Origin: Tomocerus qinae
Lineage: Eukaryota > Arthropoda > Collembola > Entomobryomorpha > Tomoceridae
Assembly: GCA_020055645.1 (NCBI GenBank)
Contig: CM034546.1
Location: 11,160,001-11,224,000 of the forward strand
Length of the DNA stretch: 64,000 nucleotides
Direction of reading: 5' to 3'
Made by a program: the position numbers and the translations under genes. Every line of letters starts with the position of its first letter. The first letter of the stretch is position 1. This document shows, one piece after another, positions 21,121 to 33,631 of this stretch. The notes below the pieces were generated by a model that was given only the letters and a program-made list of their open reading frames with translations, had not been told where the DNA came from and searched no databases.

Positions 21121-23577
21121 TTACCAGTCATGAGAACACTTTATTTTGTCAAATTCTGAACTTTCTATTCCTTTTCCAACCAGATTCTCAAACAAATAAT
21201 ATTCCGCTTTCCTGTCTACATAATTACGAAGAATACTTTCGTCAAATAAATTCTTCATGCGATTCCAGCCAAATTGGCCAACGTAAATACGTTGACTTAT
21301 CTTTTGACTCGTCAAAAATGCTACAAACGTGTCATCAACATCGCTATAATTGTAGTTATAATCTGTACGTAAGATTATTTCTTTCGCTTTGATATAAGTA
21401 CTACACATTTCTATCACTTGGAGAGGTTTATAAAAAGTCAATATGAGTTTATCCAGATTTAAGCTAACATTTTTCTCATTATTTATATTTTCAACTCCAT
21501 GGAGAAGAAGAATCTTTACAGATTTTGGAATCCAAGCCAAATCTAATTTCACCAATTTTGTAGAGCTAAAGTACAGAATGTGCAAGTTTGGAAATTTTAC
21601 ACTTTGTGAAAATCTTTTAATGCAGCTGCCATCAAAGAATATATTTAATGCTTTGAGATTATTTAGAACTGCAGGTTGGCGAAACACACCAGTACGAATA
21701 CAATGGCTATCTATTTTCAGTTTTTCCACTGATTGTAACAAAGAAAAATTAATACGAGATTTTGAAACTCGAAGTTCCTGAATTTGCATAAACGTACTCT
21801 GTATAAATGGAGTTTTGTGTAGCAAAAGCTTTTTCACATGCCATCTGCATGTACTCCAGTTTCGGGGTATAATATCAGTTAACTCTAAATCTTCAAGTTG
21901 CAATTGACCAGGTTCATTGAAATCACAAATGACACGAGTTTTTACACTATAGCCAAATAAACTTATACATTTTGCATTAGAGAAATCGACCATATCGTTA
22001 ACACAAATCTCATTCAACTCCTTTCCACCTTTAAAATATTTACAATTTGTCAAAGAAAATATTACAGGACTGATGCGAAATTCATCCGGAATAATAATAG
22101 TGCACTCAGTCAAATCCAACTCTTTAATATTGGCAAGAACGTTTAAATTAATTAAACTAGAGTTCTCAGGTCCATTTAGAATGGACAATATTGACTCAGT
22201 TTTGGAATTTTCTTCAGTCATTAGTGAATTTTCAATCCACCGACTAATATCTACATTATTCATTCTTAACCCACATTTATTTACTAAAAATAAATTATAT
22301 AACATAAGCTCTTGTATATACTTTTTTTGAATTCGGAAGAAATTATCCAATTCTTCAATTTCCCAAGGACGATCTTCGCTAGTCCCAAATTTAAATGAAG
22401 AAAAGAGAACAGTTTCTCCTTTTGCTTCATTAAATACATCCAAAAATTCATTCGGGCTTCTAATTGGTCGATTAATAAAGTTTGAAAATACTATTTTAGT
22501 ACTAGGTATTAGAGCAGTAAGCCCAGCACGGCTCCATTCTTTTGAAATAAGGCGACAATTTTTGATTTCTTCAAAATCCAGATATTGGAGTACACAATTG
22601 ATTACCTAAATAAATTACGATAGAAATCACTATCTGTTTCCATACATATTCAAAATAAATAGAAAGGAAAAGCATTAATATATAGAAGTCATACCGGAAA
22701 AAGATCAAGCGGATTTTTATCAGGACGACTTTCACCAGTTTCGCCTTCGTTTTCTTGACCTTGACTTTCCTCAGTTGCTAGTTTGTTTATAGTCTTGGTG
22801 GCTTCAACTTCAGTTTGTAGTTGCCTTTCCTAAATGTTTTACGAGTTTTAAATTTATATTACTGACAATTCTATTTTTCATATAAATGACATCATATAAT
22901 TCTCAAGTCATTGTAATCTAAATTGAGTAACTATCTGTAAGTTGAAACATTAAGTTTGCACTTCTTGGAGATGAATCGAAAATAAATTGATTATCTGGCT
23001 CAGGATTGGCAACTATGACCAATAATATCAATATCGTAATTTAATTTTACAATTTATTTCTAAAACTTACATATTCTTGTATTTCGTCTTGAATAACGAT
23101 GCCCTTTTCAAAAAGCTTGGACATCATTGTAGACAACAAGAGACCATCATCCTCATCACCAAGATCTTCGAAAGAACATTCTTCTGTGACGCATCTCATT
23201 GCTAAAAATAGTTTTTTTTCAACATTTTCATTAGAGTTCATTAATCCAGGTAAGTCAGACCATTTGTTCTCCAATTGGCTTGGCTAAAGCATAGAAACAA
23301 CAAATTATCATTAGCGAACAAACAGCAAAAAATCATCAGTTTTTGAATCAACAAATGAATTAACATAACTACGTATTATACCATTAATCAACTAAAGTAA
23401 ATGTGAATAGTCATAAAGAATACTTATAGAAATATAACATCTGTTTCTTCGTTCTTATCTTACAAAAATTTGCTGCTTTTCATTTTCAGTGATCCAGCCG
23501 ATTTTGACGCTAAGTTTGACAACAGCTGTAAGTAACCGAAGCTCCTTTACATTTCTATTTCTCAAATACTCGTCCAT
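21121..23577 (-). CDS. F-box/LRR-like protein, intact (four exons)
   Basis: Exons (minus): 23577-23464, 23283-23071, 22829-22695 and 22605-21121. All junctions are GT..AG and all introns are phase 0, giving 648 aa. Residues 1-109 (exons 1-2, MDEYLRNRN...) form a helical acidic region I cannot match to a named domain. Exon 3 is a polar linker. At the exon 3/4 junction (~150-190) is an F-box: NPLDLFP then VINCVLQYLDFEEIKNCRLI and SKEW. The remainder is leucine-rich with irregular repeats (NIKELDLTEC, LQIQELRVSK-like) and a conserved tail ending in DW. F-box proteins bind Skp1 and present substrates to the SCF ubiquitin ligase, with the LRRs recognising the target. This is the only undamaged copy of three. 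The start is fixed because paralogues keep the same ATG and exon 1. Substrate unknown. Confidence 0.8.
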
Positions 23578-24394
23578 GTCAAATGAGTACGAAACACTAG
23601 ACAGTCAACAGTGAATGACAAAGTTCAAAGTTCTACTCACTAGTTTTCAATTGCAGAATGGCTTAAAGGTCAAAGGTGTATGGCTAATGGAATGGCAATG
23701 ACTTGTTTTCAGTAAGAAATTATTTACATACTATTTGAATTACAACAGTAACAAGTTGTCATTTGGATTTGATCGTCAAATTATGATAAAATAAATATTA
23801 TTATCGTTGGCGGTTGGTAAGCAATGGGCAAATTTCGGAGATGTTTTACGAGAACTTCCAATCAATACTTGGCTGACTTTCTTTGCTTTTGACTTTTCGC
23901 GCCGGATAAAATTGCCCGATCTTTGTATATTCTTAGATCATTGACTATAGACTCTCTATAGTGTATCGCTTTGCCCTCCACCCACGCAGTAAAACTGCAT
24001 GTAACATCGAAAAGCGTGTCGGTGTCTCATACAGAGTCCCATGCAGCACTCCCAGCAAGTTAAAGGTCACAGTAAATTGGGACTGTAGCATGACGATGAT
24101 CGGATGAGATGGTTAGAGTTTTTTATTTATGGATACTAACTGGACAATTTGAATCTACTGCCAAACCTACGCTGCGGTGCACTCAAAAATCAATGACCTA
24201 GGATAGTTGCTGTTTTGTCACTGCATGGACATTTTCCAAATCCAGATAAAATTGCTTACAGTAGTTAATAGTATTTTATTCAATTGTCATTATTTAAGGC
24301 GTGAAACACAATCCAATTTAGAATGAAATTATTGAATTTCTTAGTAATGAATTCAAAATATTTGGTGAAAACCACTCCGCAGTTATAATAGGGT
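23578..24394. other. Intergenic, 5' flank of the F-box/LRR-like gene
   Basis: No gene recognised. The promoter of the gene starting at 23577 should lie at the left end; no clear core element was seen. Confidence 0.45.
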
Positions 24395-24396
24395 TA

Positions 24397-24824
24397 AAGG
24401 GGATGGCACCAGTCTTATGGAGTTCATGGACCGACAGATCTGAATAGGATTAATATATGTTGTAGCTCTATTTTTTCTGACCAAAAGTCATTATTGTCAA
24501 AATTCAATATGGGCTACCGTTTTCGAGATATCTGTGGTCAAAAACTGCCTTTTTAACGTTAGGGGAGCAATCCGGCAGCCTAAACCCGCAGATTTATTAC
24601 CTGCCAACCATAGTTATTATTACAATAATCTGCGGGTTTCGGCTGCCGGATTGCTCCCCTAACGTTAAAAAGGCAGTTTTTGACAACAGATATCTCGAAA
24701 ACGGTAGCCCATATTGAATTTTGACAATAATGACTTTTGGTCAGAAAAAATAGGGCTACAACATATATTAATCCTATTCAGATCTGTCGGTCCATGAACT
24801 CCATAAGACTGGTGCCATCCCCTT
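24397..24824. mobile_element. 428-bp foldback MITE, ~200-bp arms
   Basis: Arms 24397-24593 and 24628-24824 are almost perfect inverted copies (AAGGGGATGGCACCAG.. against ..CTGGTGCCATCCCCTT) around a ~34-nt AT-rich loop. TA dinucleotides flank both ends (24395-24396 and 24825-24826), consistent with a TA duplication. There is no ORF. Arm identity is so high that a transcript would fold into a long hairpin. Confidence 0.88.
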
Positions 24825-27341
24825 TAGGTTCTTTTATTGGTTCATGTCATTTGTAATTTTAAATAGTAAAAAATAGAAGTGAAAGTGATACATAATGTTG
24901 GTATAATAAAATGGGTATTCTCCTACATCGATTTTTGATAAATTCCAGGCTGCTGTTTACTGTGTTTACTCTTCTTTCGAAGATTGGAATTTCCTGTGAG
25001 TGACAGTGTACATTTTGTAAAATTCTGAGCGACGGATCGCTTTTCCATACTGATTTTGAAACACATAATATGAAGACTCCTTGTCCACATGATCACACAG
25101 ATCACTTTCTTCAAACGATCGAATCGATGGATGCCAGCCAAAGCGACCAACAAAAATGTGTTGATCGCCGTTAGTTTCACCATTCACAAAATCTATAAAT
25201 TCTGTTTCCGCACCCGCCTTTTCGAAATTGTAAATGGAAAAAACTATTGTTTTTGCTCGAAAATGAGAAATATACAATTCTATCGCTTGAGAAGGATAAG
25301 TGTAGTCGAGTACGAGTTTATCAAGATATAACATCCGTTTCCCGCTATTCTTTATATTAGGAACTTTGCCAAGATGGAGAATCTTAACAGTTCTAGGAAT
25401 CAAAGCCATATCTGTTTCCATTTCCATCAATATAGATTGATTACTACTTTCCAAGTCAAGGATGCGCAAATTCGGACAGCTAACATTTTGAAAAAATGCT
25501 GAGAAGCAATTATAGGAAGCAAAATGTAGTACTAATACCTTGAGATTATTGAGAATGATAGGTTTACTGAAAACACAAGTTTCGCGCTCAATGCCATTTA
25601 TTTCCAGTTTTTCTAACAACTGCGGCAAAATAGAAATTTCGATTACCGAATACGCAAATCGAAGTTGCTGAAATTCCATACACATTCTTTTTGTGTATAA
25701 ATAGTGGAGAAGCGTTAATTTTTTTACACTCCATTTGCAAGTTTCCCAGTTTCTACTATTTTGAGGTAAACCTAGACAAAAGGAGTTGGAGTTTATCGGG
25801 TTCGTGTAAGTCTAATTTGAGCTTTGTTTTGTCACTTCGCAATTCACGTATAGATTTGATTTTCTTCATGTCCAAGACATCGTTAATACAAAGTTCGGTC
25901 AATTTATTTCCATCTTTAAAGAAAGCTACATTTGACAGACTTAAATCAATTGGACTGATCTGAAATTCATCAAGATGTACATTGCACTTGCTCAGTTCAA
26001 GTTCTTTAATGTTGACAAGAACGCTTGAATTAATTGTCAGAAAGTTGTCATTACCGTATGTAACATTCAATTTTGTTTTAAACTTTGAATTTGCTTTTGT
26101 CATGGCCGAATTTTCTATCCAGTGACTAATGTCAAAGTTATTAACACTTTCCAAACTAGTATTCACTAAATGTAAACCAATGAATTCAAGCTCTTGTATA
26201 TACTCTTTTTGAATTTCGAAGAAATAATCCAATTCATTAACTAGCCATGCACCGTTATGGGTGTTTTTAAATACAAATGAATTAAAAGGGACAGTTTCTT
26301 CATTTCCGTTATAAAAGATATCCATAAAATCCAACGGGCTTCTATTTAGCTTCATGGTAGAAAATTTTATTTTGGTACGAGGTATTAGAATATTAAACGC
26401 AGCACGGCTCCATTCTTTTGAAATATGGCGACACGTTTTGATGTATTTAAAACCCAGATATCCGAGTATACATCTAATAACCTAAATTATACAATTAATA
26501 GAAATCAACATTAAAATTGCACTGTTTAAATAGTAAACCATAAATCCTCTGTATACATACCAGACCAAGTTGAAATGGATTTGTGCCACATCCATTTAGG
26601 TTGTCTGCATTTTCATCTGTAAGCCCGCAGTTTAGGTTGTCAATTACTTTGATGCGTTTAAACTTTTCTTCGGCCTGAAATTTTATCTAAAATTCATACT
26701 TAACAATTATTACTTATTTCAGGGTGATGAAAACTAAAACAAATTAAATTTAAATCATTAAATGAAATGTATTTTGACTGTTTCCACTAGTAAGTAGAAA
26801 ATTTTATTTCCAACTCAAAAGCATGACCATATTATTAATAAAGCCGTATTATTAAGTATATGAAACCCCAAGGATATCCAAAATTGAATAATTTTGTAAG
26901 GGTGCCAATTAATTTGTATGGCACACACATGACTTTTGTATGGAGGATTTTTTGACATTTAGTGTGACTTTGTATGGTATGTTATGACTTACCTAATGAC
27001 TTTGTATGGAAACAATTACTATGTATGGTGGTAGTTTTATATAAACATGCAAAGTATACCGATGCACGATATATATCACCACAGGTTGGTAAATTTATTT
27101 AAGTCTGAAAATATATGTATAGTAGAACGATAATACCCAGGTAGAATCTGCATAATCAAGCATAAAGTATGGATAGTTAGCTATGTGGATAAAGTGAAGG
27201 GAAGTCAATACTCTTAGCTCTGACGTTATCTCCCAATTAGCATGTTATCAGAATTTTTCCAATCAGTATATTTCTGTTCTGCTGCCTTCGTGTTTGCTTT
27301 ATTTCGTTACAAATTGCATCTGAGTGAACATAAGATGTACA

Positions 27342-27626
27342 ATGGCCGGGTCAAGAAAATTTGAAAGTTTGGAATACAAAACGGACAGTGACAGTGACAC
27401 TGATGATAGTGAAGTTGAAAATAAAGAAAAGGAAACAAAAAAGGCAAGGGTACAGCAGACATGGACTGAAATTGACATTAACTCTGAAGATTTTCTATCT
27501 TGGAAGTTCAAACAAACATTTAATTACAAAACTTGCAGTACAGAATATTATGATTGTGGTAAAGGTGGTGGGAGTTGCCCAGCCAGTTTGAAATGTGTTT
27601 GTATTCCAGGTGTTAGGTTCCTGTAA
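27342..27626 (+). CDS. Short ORF in the Mutator-like element, zinc-finger-like fragment
   Basis: ATG at 27342, 94 codons. The N-terminal half is Ser/Asp/Glu-rich (DSDSDTDDSEVENKE) and the C-terminal half contains FNYKTCSTEYYDC followed by CPASLKC. A C..C..C-P-A-x-L-K pattern resembles the FLYWCH/WRKY-GCM-type fingers at the N-terminus of some MULE transposases, but the spacing is not clean and no catalytic domain follows. It is probably a truncated remnant of the transposase 5' end. Whether it is translated is unknown. Confidence 0.4.
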   Translation: MAGSRKFESLEYKTDSDSDTDDSEVENKEKETKKARVQQTWTEIDINSEDFLSWKFKQTFNYKTCSTEYYDCGKGGGSCPASLKCVCIPGVRFL

Positions 27627-27727
27627 ATATCCTAACTGACATTGATCTTGCGTAATAATTGCCTACATTGCATTTTAAAATCCAATAAAAAGGTAACATT
27701 ACATGCCTATAATGTTAAAATAACTTA

Positions 27728-28100
27728 CCATACAAAGTCATAAAGTTCCATACAAAGTCATAAAGTTCCATACAAAGTCATAAAGTTCCATACAAAGTCA
27801 TAAAGTTCCATACAAAGTCATAAAGTTCCATACAAAGTCATAAAGTTCCATACAAAGTCATAAAGTTCCATACAAAGTCATAAAGTTCCATACAAAGTCA
27901 TAAAGTTCCATACAAAGTCATAAAGTTCCATACAAAGTCATAAAGTTCCATACAAAGTCATAAAGTTCCATACAAAGTCATAAAGTTCCATACAAAGTCA
28001 TAAAGTTCCATACAAAGTCATAAAGTTCCATACAAAGTCATAAAGTTCCATACAAAGTCATAAAGTTCCATACAAAGTCATAAAGTTCCATACAAAGTCA
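27728..28100 (+). repeat. 20-bp tandem array, 18 identical copies plus a partial
   Basis: The unit CCATACAAAGTCATAAAGTT repeats 18 times with no visible mismatch, followed by a 13-base partial unit. The first 13 bases are the reverse complement of TGACTTTGTATGG, which recurs singly near the left end of the same element (for example near 26972 and 26999). It therefore looks like an amplified subterminal motif. Confidence 0.95.
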
Positions 28101-29859
28101 CACTATCAATTTTTAGCTCTCCCATAAGTCATGTGTGTGCCATACAATATCCTATTTTCCCATTTTGTAATTGGTTAAAAAACTTACATATTTCAGCACT
28201 TCTTCTTTAGTAATTAAATCCTTTTCAAATAGTCTTGAAACTATTAGGAATGTTAACTGACCCTCCTCAATAACATTTCCAAACTTTTTTGAAGAGGTTA
28301 TTTCAGTTATAAATCTAATAGCAATGTAGCATTTTCATCCGATTTCATGTTATTCATCAAACCAAGTAATGCTGATCTTCTGCTTTCGAGAGTATTTGCA
28401 ACATCCTATAGATAGATATATATAAAGACAATAAAGGTCGAGAATGAAGTATCTTTATTGGGACAAAATAATTTCAACTGGTATTTAAATTGAGGTTAAA
28501 CAGAAATATTTCCTAGCGTCGCGTCGGTATACTTGGAATTAGCTCAAACTACTATACATTGTTAAATTATATTGATTTTAAATATTTACCTACCGTTTAA
28601 CTACAATGTTCATATTTATATAAATATTTAACTGTAGGCAAGTAAAATTATGAGTGTAAATAAATATGCATAAGTAGTAAGGAACTAAAAAAGTAAGAAA
28701 TAATCTTTTTCCTTACACTTTGATGCTTTTCATTTTCTGTGATCCATCCCATTTTGAAACTAAGGTTAAGAGCAATTGTGAGCAAATTAAGCTCCTGTAG
28801 GGTTTGCTTTTCCGGAAACTCATTCATTTTAATTTTCAGTTACAGATTTTACAAGAACGTAATTATAATATTTGTAGCTATTTGTTGTTAATATAATTAT
28901 TATATTTGACGCACATCGGATGGGACACACTATAAATAAATTATTACTTTTAGTTTTTTTCTTTTTATGTACCAACATAACACCAAATAAATAATTGGTT
29001 ATTCAGGACTAACACCGAGCAACGATTAATTTATAATATAGAGTACCTAGCCGAGGTGAGGTAAGTATTTTGTAGTAGTTGGCAAAACGGACGATAGTAT
29101 AGGAAAAGCTGGCCAGGGTGTTTTGCTACATTCTTATCAAACTTTCTAAATTGTCAATGTAAAGGTAGCGGCCAAATCGATTCAACAATAAAACCATCTG
29201 CCTATATATCTATCTATACTGAAACTTCCTTTTGTGACCGACAATCCCGATATATACATTATACATTATATATAGTACTAGTGAACCCAGCTAAGGCGCA
29301 AGCCTTGCACTCAAGAGAAATTCGGCAGGCTACGGAACATAGTAATTTATAAAACAATTTCGAACAGATCCCGTATAGTTAATTGTGTAAACATTGTAAT
29401 TACAAATTATATTTAAATTAATATACTTTTATGTTCTACGGTGGTTGGAAAAATTTGCTGCAGCCCTAACTTCCTGATAAAAAGGAATTTCCTAAACCAA
29501 AATAATCGTAGCATCAAATACAGAGAACAGTTGAAAGATACATTTTTGAAAAAAATCCACAAAGTCATCAAAAAGCTCCCTTTTAAAATCAGAAAAATAA
29601 GAATCCCATAAGTACAGCTTACCAATAAATATTTTTAAAGAATAAATAATGGCTCCCAGTACAGATATTTAATTATACAAAAAGGTGTGGAAACTGGCAC
29701 AAAGGAATCAAGAGGGTAGTAAAAAATTAATTCCAACTCTACTAAAAATGTTAAATAAGTTTGTCCACATAGCAGAATCAATAGACGTTTCCCACAGTTT
29801 CTGGATAACACACACAGGTATTGGAGTCATTTCAATACGTATTCATGTTAATTTGACCA

Positions 29860-30250
29860 GTCACCAATTGTGGGAAACCTATATTGGGATTAGAAGTTTT
29901 AAAATGCTATTTAATACGCACATTACGATAATTACGAAATTTCAATGTCCCCTTTCGCTAATCATTTCCATTCGATCACCACTCACCATTCAGCCTTCTT
30001 ATGTAAATTTCTATTATTGTTTTGATGTAATAATAATATGAAACGACTTATTTCGGTGGTTTAGAGGAATTGGGCTTGCGCATTTTGCTTTTAAGGAACA
30101 TGCATATATTATGTGTGCAATTGATGAGAATGGGAGGAGAAGGCAATCAAAAGTGTTACAGTCAGCACTGGCGTTAGACACGGGGGAGTGGGTTTTGCGT
30201 TACGTAATATGTGCAGGTTCCCTAAGCTCTCCTACCAGACATAGATAGAT
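29860..30250 (+). repeat. Dispersed ~390-bp repeat, copy 2 (inverted partner at 4321-4710)
   Basis: Aligns along its length with the minus strand of 4321-4710. No intact coding sequence is conserved between the copies; the ORF at 29685-30041 only partly overlaps it. Confidence 0.65.
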
Positions 30251-31595
30251 ATATAGATAGATAGGTAGGTAAATTTATTGCGTTATCTCAGTCTGTGGTT
30301 ATATATTAGATTACATTGTTGCTGTTATAGCTAGGGTTGGGAAATGAAAGATTCGAGGGGACTTCAAGGGCACCTATAGAAGGTGTAGTCCCAGATTTTT
30401 TTAAATTTATAAACATTCCTCTTATTATCTGCAAGAACTCATATTCTTATATACTTAAACGAAAAGGTCTTATATACAATCGATTGGTCTTATTTCTACA
30501 GTTAGATGTTGTTATGTGGAATTGTAATGGAGCAATGAATGATTTACAGCAGCAGCCAAAAAAATGATTGAGCGTTGCCAAAGTGACTTTATGCCCTTGG
30601 TCCTCATGGAAGGGCGAGGGGTTTAAAAATTTTTTTTAATGTTAGTTTTCTTTATTGTTTATTTTTCTTTAATAACAAGAAGCGAATTGATTGCATTCAG
30701 ATGCCGACTCTGTCGACCTGAATAATTTTTAGTTTTCTACGTTGTAAAGCTTCAATGAGCTCGTTCTAAAGGTTATTCGCTTGGTCAGGTCAAGTCATGC
30801 AGGGTCACCATACTAAAAAGCAAAAAAAACAAAATAGGAAAATCCTCGTTGCTTTTTTATGCACTAGGCATACTTATTAAAAATAGGTGAAGCCCTCCAA
30901 GACTTTATTTCTCATGAAAAATGCAAACAACTGCTATGAGCAAATTTATACATTGACTTTTATTACCAATCAATTATTTTATCAGATCTATTGCCTTTGT
31001 TTGTATTATATTTACTATTTACTATAAATTATACTATATCTATTACGTTCCATTATATTCATAGCATTTGCATCATAACTTAAACTTTCGTCCTGGTTAA
31101 GTTCAATCAAACCGGGGCCGTCACACTAGCAGACATTTTGGTTGTAATACAGTTGTACTAACAAGGGCATATTTTTTAACTGCAATTAATAATTAATCTA
31201 CCTGTTGTCAATTCGACTAAAATTTCATTATTATAAAGAGCAGAGAAGCACTTTTAGGACAGGGCAAACGGAGATACATGTAAGAAGAACGGAAGAACAT
31301 ACGATTTTATCACGCGCGAAAAAAACAAGTTTCAAATACGCAGGGGACGAACAGTCAAGAAAAGAAGCAACAAAAGCAAAGTTTTTCCTCATCCAAAGTA
31401 CCTACCAATATTTTATTAGTTGATTAATGACGTAAATAAGAAGAGATCTTATTTACGTTGATGCTTCCAGCAACCGCGAGGGGACAATAGTTGCAAAAGT
31501 CATACCAAAAGGCATCTATTCGAAATGATACACATTAATGACACTTTTAAAACGACGAATCCCCCCTCATGTAAATTTTTCTCTTCAATGTATTT

Positions 31596-31641
31596 GAGCC
31601 AAGTGGATAAAATCCTCCGGAGGATTTTATCCACTTGGCTC
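31596..31641. repeat. Perfect 46-bp palindrome
   Basis: The arm GAGCCAAGTGGATAAAATCC followed by TCC is mirrored exactly, with no loop, about the centre CTCC|GGAG. A smaller inverted repeat (ACGTAAATAAG and CTTATTTACGT) lies at 31430-31458. Confidence 0.9.
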
Positions 31642-32609
31642 TTAATACATTGGTCACGCGGACACAAACAGCCGCCCATTTCAAGCTGGGCTCCTTCACT
31701 AATATTTTATTTGTCTTTTCGTGGATCATATTTATTTCATCTACATCTAATTTGGCAATCATTGCAATCTATTCAACAAACATCACTTAAACCATTACAT
31801 GTGTTATACTGACAACTGAATGTAACCATTAAATTAACAACATTCCATATAATATTCATATATTGTATATTGAAAAATTATTTGAAACTACAGAAGAATT
31901 TATTTAATTTTTAAATTACTATTACTAGGTATTTGATACTGATATGGACGAGTATTTGGAAAATGACAATATAAGGGAGGTTCGGTTACTCACAGCTGTT
32001 GTAAACCTTAGCTTCAAATTGGGATGGATAACTGAAAATGAAGAACATCAAATTGTAAGAGACAAATTAATTGTTGTAGATATCCATAAAGTGTAAGCAT
32101 AAGGATCCTTTATTTAAAACTTTAAATTGTTGATAGTAAGACTATTTCGTCCACTATTATTTTGCTACGAAACTGGTGATCTATAGTATAGTCAATAGTT
32201 GACTATGAGCAATTAAAAATTGAAAATAAATTGCCAAGTACTTTGACTAAGCTAAAAACAGGACCCTTGACTTCTGGCTACCATTGGCTTGTTCAAAAGT
32301 GTCACACTTTTCGAACAAGCCCCTACGACTTTCACGATGAATAGAACCGAATTTGAACCGATTTTCAGTTTTTCACGCTTCCCCTGTGTCTTGGGATTGT
32401 TGGGATGATTACATAACCAGAACCACTATCTTAGTGTCCCTAACCTTGTCAGCTACCTAATTTGTTAAGTTTTAAAAGCTTTGTTAACTTTAGAACCTTG
32501 CCCTCGGTCAAAAGTTGTGGTCGATCTTGTCCATTTGCAAATCTGGTCTTGCTTTTCACCTTAAGATTTTAACAGTTAGCTCTAACCTTTAGAAAGTTAT
32601 CCTATACAG

Positions 32610-32862
32610 TAAGCACGTATGCAGAACTGAGTTTCGGAGGGGGCTAGATTTCCAATAGATAATGTAAGTATATATATTCGCGCGTAGCGCGAAAATTGTT
32701 GCCATTTTTTGAAGGAAATGAGTCAAAAACGGCCTTAAAATGGCAAATAATCGAGCGGAGCGCGAAATTTTTTGCTATTTTGAGAAAAAAATTCCACGTT
32801 TCTTGGATTTCGGGGGGGGGGGGGGTTTCAGCCCGTAAAGCCCATCCCTAAATACGTCCTTG
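32610..32862. mobile_element. hAT-type MITE in F-box/LRR intron 1
   Basis: Ends TAAGCACGTATGCAGA and (reverse) CAAGGACGTATTTAGG are related inverted repeats. Flanking octamers CTATACAG (32602-32609) and TTATACAG (32863-32870) match at 7 of 8 positions, the size expected for a hAT duplication. The inside has GCGCG(T)AGCGCGAAA words and a G-run, as in the copy at 54670. Confidence 0.7.
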
Positions 32863-33468
32863 TTATACAGGGATTTCGGGATGGACACACAGGAAGATGA
32901 GTGATCCTATTTATTGTATGAACTTCTTTGAATAATTTGTTGCTTTGCAGACAATTATACAGACTCTCAAGGATAAAAGGTCGGCATTACTCGGATTGAT
33001 GAATAACATGAAATCTGATAAAACTGCCACAAAATGTTTGTTGGCTATGAGATGGATTAAGGAAATTGCTTCTTCAGAAAATGGGAATCATATTGATGAG
33101 GGTCACATAATACCCATAATAATGTCCAAATTATTTAAAAATGGCTTAGTTTCTCAAGAAGAAATACTGGATTACGTAAGTAATTTAATCTTTAATCGTG
33201 ATTTAATAAAATTATCTATTGTTGGATAATACTAATTGCCTGAGCATTGACATCTTGAACACTTTATCAATAACTGGAACGTATGCATTTTAGAAAGTAG
33301 TGCAGACTGAAGATAAGGATGAAGGCATCAGCACAATTGACCGCTTATCCTACAGACTTGGTAATGAAAATCCAGAGAGCGTGCATAAATTTAGCAAAAA
33401 TCCATTGGAACTTGGCCCGGTATGTATGTACAATTATATTTAGTATGGTTGGGTACGGTATGTACATT

Positions 33469-33631
33469 CAAGGGCGTATCTAGAAACCAAAATAAGGGGG
33501 TGCTTAAACAAATGAGCAGATTTTTCGTATGTATAAAACTACATTTTGTCAATTTTTGAGAATTATGTAGTGTGTTTTTTGAAATTTTAGGGGGTGCTTA
33601 AGCACCCTAGCACCCCCTAAATACGTCCTTG
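33469..33631. mobile_element. hAT-type MITE in F-box/LRR intron 3
   Basis: A perfect 8-bp duplication TGTACATT flanks it (33461-33468 and 33632-33639). Termini CAAGGGCGTATCTAG and CAAGGACGTATTTAG are inverted copies. 163 bp, no ORF. Confidence 0.88.

Larger units (their letters stand above)
26900..28161. mobile_element. Mutator-like (MULE-type) element with 9-bp target duplication
   Basis: A perfect 9-bp duplication ATTTTGTAA flanks the element (26891-26899 and 28162-28170). Both termini start GGG and share TTGTATGGCACACACATGAC at the same distance from the end, giving 36-bp inverted repeats. The 1.26-kb body has one short coding stretch (27342-27626) and a 20-bp tandem array at the right. 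A 9-bp duplication is typical of Mutator-superfamily elements. It lies in an intron of the F-box/LRR pseudogene. Relic ends occur at 1707-1746 and 58600-58898. It lacks a transposase and is non-autonomous. Confidence 0.82.
24966..28827 (-). pseudogene. F-box/LRR-like paralogue, frameshifted
   Basis: The same four exons as the 21-23.6-kb gene can be traced: 28827-28717 (MNEFPEKQ...), 28405-28188, 26674-26561 and 26481-24966. Exon 2 has lost about ten bases after the NMKSDENAT segment, so its frame breaks near 28320. Exon 4 has one extra T near 25783, splitting it into open pieces 26481-25756 and ~25755-24966. The F-box (VIRCILGYLGFKYIKTCRHI then SKEW) is recognisable at the start of exon 4. 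The ancestral stop after a TDW-like end is lost, adding a short tail (HRKFQSSKEE). The intron between exons 2 and 3 contains a Mutator-like insertion (26900-28161). Two independent frame lesions make assembly error an unlikely full explanation. Confidence 0.8.
28828..31943. other. Intergenic between divergent F-box/LRR-like paralogues
   Basis: No gene recognised. Contents: dispersed repeat 29860-30250, a TAGATAGATA microsatellite near 30240-30270, and two palindromes (31430-31458 and 31596-31641). The promoters of the minus copy (start 28827) and plus copy (start 31944) should lie at the two ends. Confidence 0.5.

Noticed and set aside
27728-28100. Regular short repeats resembling a CRISPR array
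   Set aside because: The units are contiguous 20-mers with no spacers, lie inside a transposon, and the genome is eukaryotic.
29685-30041. 118-codon plus-strand ORF
   Set aside because: It partly overlaps the dispersed repeat 29860-30250, and the other repeat copy does not keep the frame.
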